Assembly: GCF_003387375.1 (NCBI RefSeq)
Contig: NZ_QUNG01000015.1
Location: 1 to 64,000, forward strand
DNA: 64,000 nucleotides
DNA from: Marinomonas pollencensis
GTDB lineage: Bacteria; Pseudomonadota; Gammaproteobacteria; Pseudomonadales; Marinomonadaceae
Reading direction: 5' to 3'
Shown: piece after piece, positions 62,094-64,000 of the stretch
Layout: each line of letters opens with the position of its first letter
Numbering within the stretch: the first letter of the stretch is position 1
Notes under the pieces: generated by a model
Databases searched by the model: none
Told to the model about the DNA's origin: nothing
Seen by the model: only the letters and a program-made list of their open reading frames with translations
Program-made: the position numbers and the translations under genes

Positions 62094-62467
62094 TGTATAT
62101 TTATCCTTGGTTTATTCAATACGCCGCACTTTATATAAACAAGCTTTAACAACGTATCGCTTAGAACATTTGCCGTCGTTGATCTATTGACCAAGTGACG
62201 AACGAGTCTAATTTGGTGTCATTATAGAGCATTATCACTCAATACTCTTTAGCTGAAAGCGTCCCTTGACACAAACAAGCAATGTCGCACTGCTGTCTCT
62301 TGTAATTCCACAACAAAATAGGCGCTATCGGCGTCCTTATAAGCTGCTTATAACAAATCAAAATGAAACTTTTTCGACGATTTTAATTTTTTTTATAAGC
62401 TTTTGGTCGCATTTTGAACAAAAACAACTAATACATCGAATAATTCGATAGCTTTTACAGACTAAAG
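62094..62467. other. 374-base intergenic region between ppsR and rnr
   Basis: This region should contain the rnr promoter in its left half. Near the right edge is the 15-base palindrome ATCGAATAATTCGAT (62435-62449), followed on the minus strand by a T-rich stretch, so it may terminate ppsR. I see no gene. Confidence 0.6.
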
Positions 62468-63274
62468 CTACTGCCTATGGCGAACCAAATGCATTTCTGC
62501 CATGACTTTGGTGGAAATTTCTTCCACAGACAGCTTAGTTGAGTTCAAAAACGGAATCCGCTCTTGACGGTATAAAGACTCTACTTCTTCAAGTTCATAG
62601 CGACATTGTCGCGGTGAGGCATATTTGCTTGCCGCCATTCTGCCGGTTCGTATTTCATGCAACCTGTCTGGGTCTATGGTTAAGCCAAACAGCTTTTTCT
62701 TGTGTGCTTTTAAGGCTTTAGGCAAGCCAGGTGAGGAGAAATCATCTTCGGTAATCGGGTAGTTAGCGGCCTTGATACCATACTGCATTGCGAGGTATAA
62801 GCTGGTTGGGGTTTTGCCTGATCGCGACACCCCTAATAAGATGATGTCCGCTTCATCGAAATTTTTGATAGATACTCCATCATCGTTCGCAAGCGCATAG
62901 TTTATCGCGTCTATTCGCCCATCATAGACCCCCTCCTTCATACCATGAGCTTTTTGCGCTGTGGGTTGAGCAGGCACCCCCAAGGCTTTTTCAATCGGTA
63001 ACAAAAGGTCACCAAATAAGTTGTAACAATGACAATCACACGACTGAATGACATCACGAATATGAATGTCTGAAATAGTATAGAAAACCAAAGGTGGCTC
63101 TTTGGACTCTACTTCTAAATTGATCTGTTGTTTTAACCCATTGGCTTGGTCCATGGTGGTTAAAAAAGGCACACTTTGGGTCTCTACCGCCACATCAAAA
63201 AAAGATAACATAGCGGATCCAAACACTTCTGCCGTGATCGCAGTACCATCTGAAACGAAATACACTTTCATCAT
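62468..63274 (-). CDS. ppsR: PEP synthase regulatory protein (bifunctional kinase/pyrophosphorylase)
   Basis: This 268-residue DUF299-family protein uses ADP to phosphorylate and inactivate PEP synthase, and phosphate to reactivate it. It starts VYFVSDGTAITAEVFGSAML and carries the P-loop GVSRSGKTPTS (about 147-157) and the FGLTIDPDRLHEIR block. Two adjacent ATGs occur at the start. It is divergent from ppsA, its target, the usual gammaproteobacterial arrangement. A dyad at 63337-63354 lies between them. Confidence 0.94.
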   Translation of the reverse strand: MMKVYFVSDGTAITAEVFGSAMLSFFDVAVETQSVPFLTTMDQANGLKQQINLEVESKEPPLVFYTISDIHIRDVIQSCDCHCYNLFGDLLLPIEKALGVPAQPTAQKAHGMKEGVYDGRIDAINYALANDDGVSIKNFDEADIILLGVSRSGKTPTSLYLAMQYGIKAANYPITEDDFSSPGLPKALKAHKKKLFGLTIDPDRLHEIRTGRMAASKYASPRQCRYELEEVESLYRQERIPFLNSTKLSVEEISTKVMAEMHLVRHRQ

Positions 63275-63336
63275 ATTTTTCTCATTTTGTTGTTATGTAA
63301 CAACATTTAATTTTTCAATTGAAATAAAACAACATC

Positions 63337-63354
63337 GAATAATCGATTTTATTC
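63337..63354. promoter_or_regulatory. Imperfect palindrome in the ppsR-ppsA divergent region
   Basis: GAATAATCGATTTTATTC has 6-base complementary arms around ATCGAT-type sequence. It somewhat resembles Cra/FruR-type sites (core TGAATCGATTCA), and Cra controls ppsA in enterobacteria. The identity of the regulator is a guess. Confidence 0.4.
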
Positions 63355-63478
63355 CATGTCCTTGCGCTACATACAATGACTCTAGACACAGTGCTTTGAC
63401 AAGTCATCAAAGACAAACTAAAGCCTTGCCGTCGTTATAAAAAAAGAAGCTAATCAGGTAACTATTTGGGAGTCCCGT

Positions 63479-64000
63479 GTGAGCAATTTTATAAAGTGGT
63501 TCAAAGATCTTCGTTTGGAAGACGTCGCTGAAGTAGGTGGTAAAAACGCCTCTTTAGGAGAAATGATTTCTAATCTGACAGAGCTTGGTATTCAAGTACC
63601 AAATGGTTTTGCCACTACATCTTATGCTTACCAAAGCTTTCTTGAAGAAAGTGGATTAGATGCCAAAATTCATCAAGTACTCGACAGCCTAGATATTGAT
63701 GATGTGCACGCTCTGGCTGAAGCCGGGGTAAAAATCCGTCAGTGGGTCGAAGAAACGCCTTTTTCTCCAGAATTTGATGCTGAAATAGAGCAAGCCTTCA
63801 AAGTTTTATGTGATGATAATGCTGACGATACATCTTTTGCCGTCCGTTCATCAGCCACTGCAGAAGACCTACCTGATGCCTCTTTTGCAGGACAACAAGA
63901 AACCTACTTGAATGTAAAAGGCCTCGCCGACATTAAAGCATCCATTAAGCGTGTTTTTGCTTCTTTATATAACGACCGCGCTATCTCTTACCGAGTACAC
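63479..64000 (+). CDS. ppsA: Phosphoenolpyruvate synthase, N-terminal part (cut by the window edge)
   Basis: PpsA makes phosphoenolpyruvate from pyruvate and ATP for gluconeogenesis. Only the first 174 codons are present; the frame is open to the right edge. The start is GTG with GGGAG six bases upstream, giving SNFIKWFKDLRLEDVAEVGG. The ATP-grasp motifs VGGKNASLGEM and AVRSSATAEDLPDASFAGQQ of the pyruvate phosphate dikinase N-terminal domain are intact. The divergent ppsR encodes its regulator. Confidence 0.95.
   Translation, partial: MSNFIKWFKDLRLEDVAEVGGKNASLGEMISNLTELGIQVPNGFATTSYAYQSFLEESGLDAKIHQVLDSLDIDDVHALAEAGVKIRQWVEETPFSPEFDAEIEQAFKVLCDDNADDTSFAVRSSATAEDLPDASFAGQQETYLNVKGLADIKASIKRVFASLYNDRAISYRVH

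Noticed and set aside
1..64000. Insertion sequences, prophage or integrative elements
   Set aside because: No transposase, integrase, phage structural gene or flanking direct repeats could be recognised; composition looks even across the window.

Overview
The window looks like chromosomal DNA of a marine gammaproteobacterium of the Oceanospirillales type, most like Marinomonas. This is inferred from gene content and protein style; no database search was run. Base composition is moderate to AT-rich, and I see no insertion sequence, prophage, integrase, tRNA or CRISPR array. It is mostly housekeeping and transport DNA with several small accessory modules.

Layout. 1-290: minus-strand promoter and leader of an rRNA operon whose 16S gene lies just outside the left edge, directly downstream of msrPQ (periplasmic methionine sulfoxide repair). 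2-6.8 kb: pssA, hemL, hemJ, a ClC protein and an Lrp regulator, all minus. 6.9-16 kb: exporters (YjeH, RhtB and EamA types), luxS, Lrp and LysR regulators, a BdlA-like soluble chemoreceptor, a VOC enzyme, a thioesterase and a YcaQ-type DNA glycosylase. 16-19 kb: cpxRA divergent from a CpxP/Spy-like gene, with an exact CpxR box between them. 19-23 kb: PIG-L deacetylase and glycosyltransferase separated by seven copies of a 7-bp tandem repeat, then an amino acid permease. 23.9-27.1 kb: ptxS-kguK-kguD-like 2-ketogluconate module with a PtxS-type palindrome. 27-37.5 kb: DUF2076, DUF6172, an L-lactate dehydrogenase-type flavoenzyme with its LysR regulator, a 38-residue lysine-rich protein, an Lrp/class V aminotransferase pair, and an orphan amino acid-binding protein next to a membrane diguanylate cyclase. 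37.9-49.4 kb: DUF4212/VC_2705 symporter pair, bluB, small redox and acetyltransferase genes, a uracil-DNA glycosylase family protein, slyD, marC, a DOPA-dioxygenase-like gene, a CbrA-like transporter/hybrid kinase and a RutR-like TetR regulator. 49.5-53.9 kb: DUF2750, rsuA, GNAT and yitT genes, then a nickel superoxide dismutase operon. 54-64 kb: cobalamin nucleotide-loop genes (cobT, cobS, cobC, cobO) joined to rlmB and rnr, then ppsR divergent from the start of ppsA.

Most notable is the operon at 52296-53858. sodN carries the nickel-hook motif HCDxPC behind a short propeptide, and sodX encodes a matching S26-type protease. Two small unrecognised genes precede them, and a strong Fur-box-like sequence lies upstream, which suggests that nickel superoxide dismutase is made when iron is scarce. 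Other leads are the heptamer repeat, the solute-binding protein/diguanylate cyclase pair, a candidate three-way-junction RNA near 49.6 kb, paired perfect inverted repeats near 9.65 kb, and the small lysine-rich protein. bluB (40.7 kb) and the cob genes (55-59 kb) together cover lower-ligand synthesis, activation and attachment plus adenosylation for B12.
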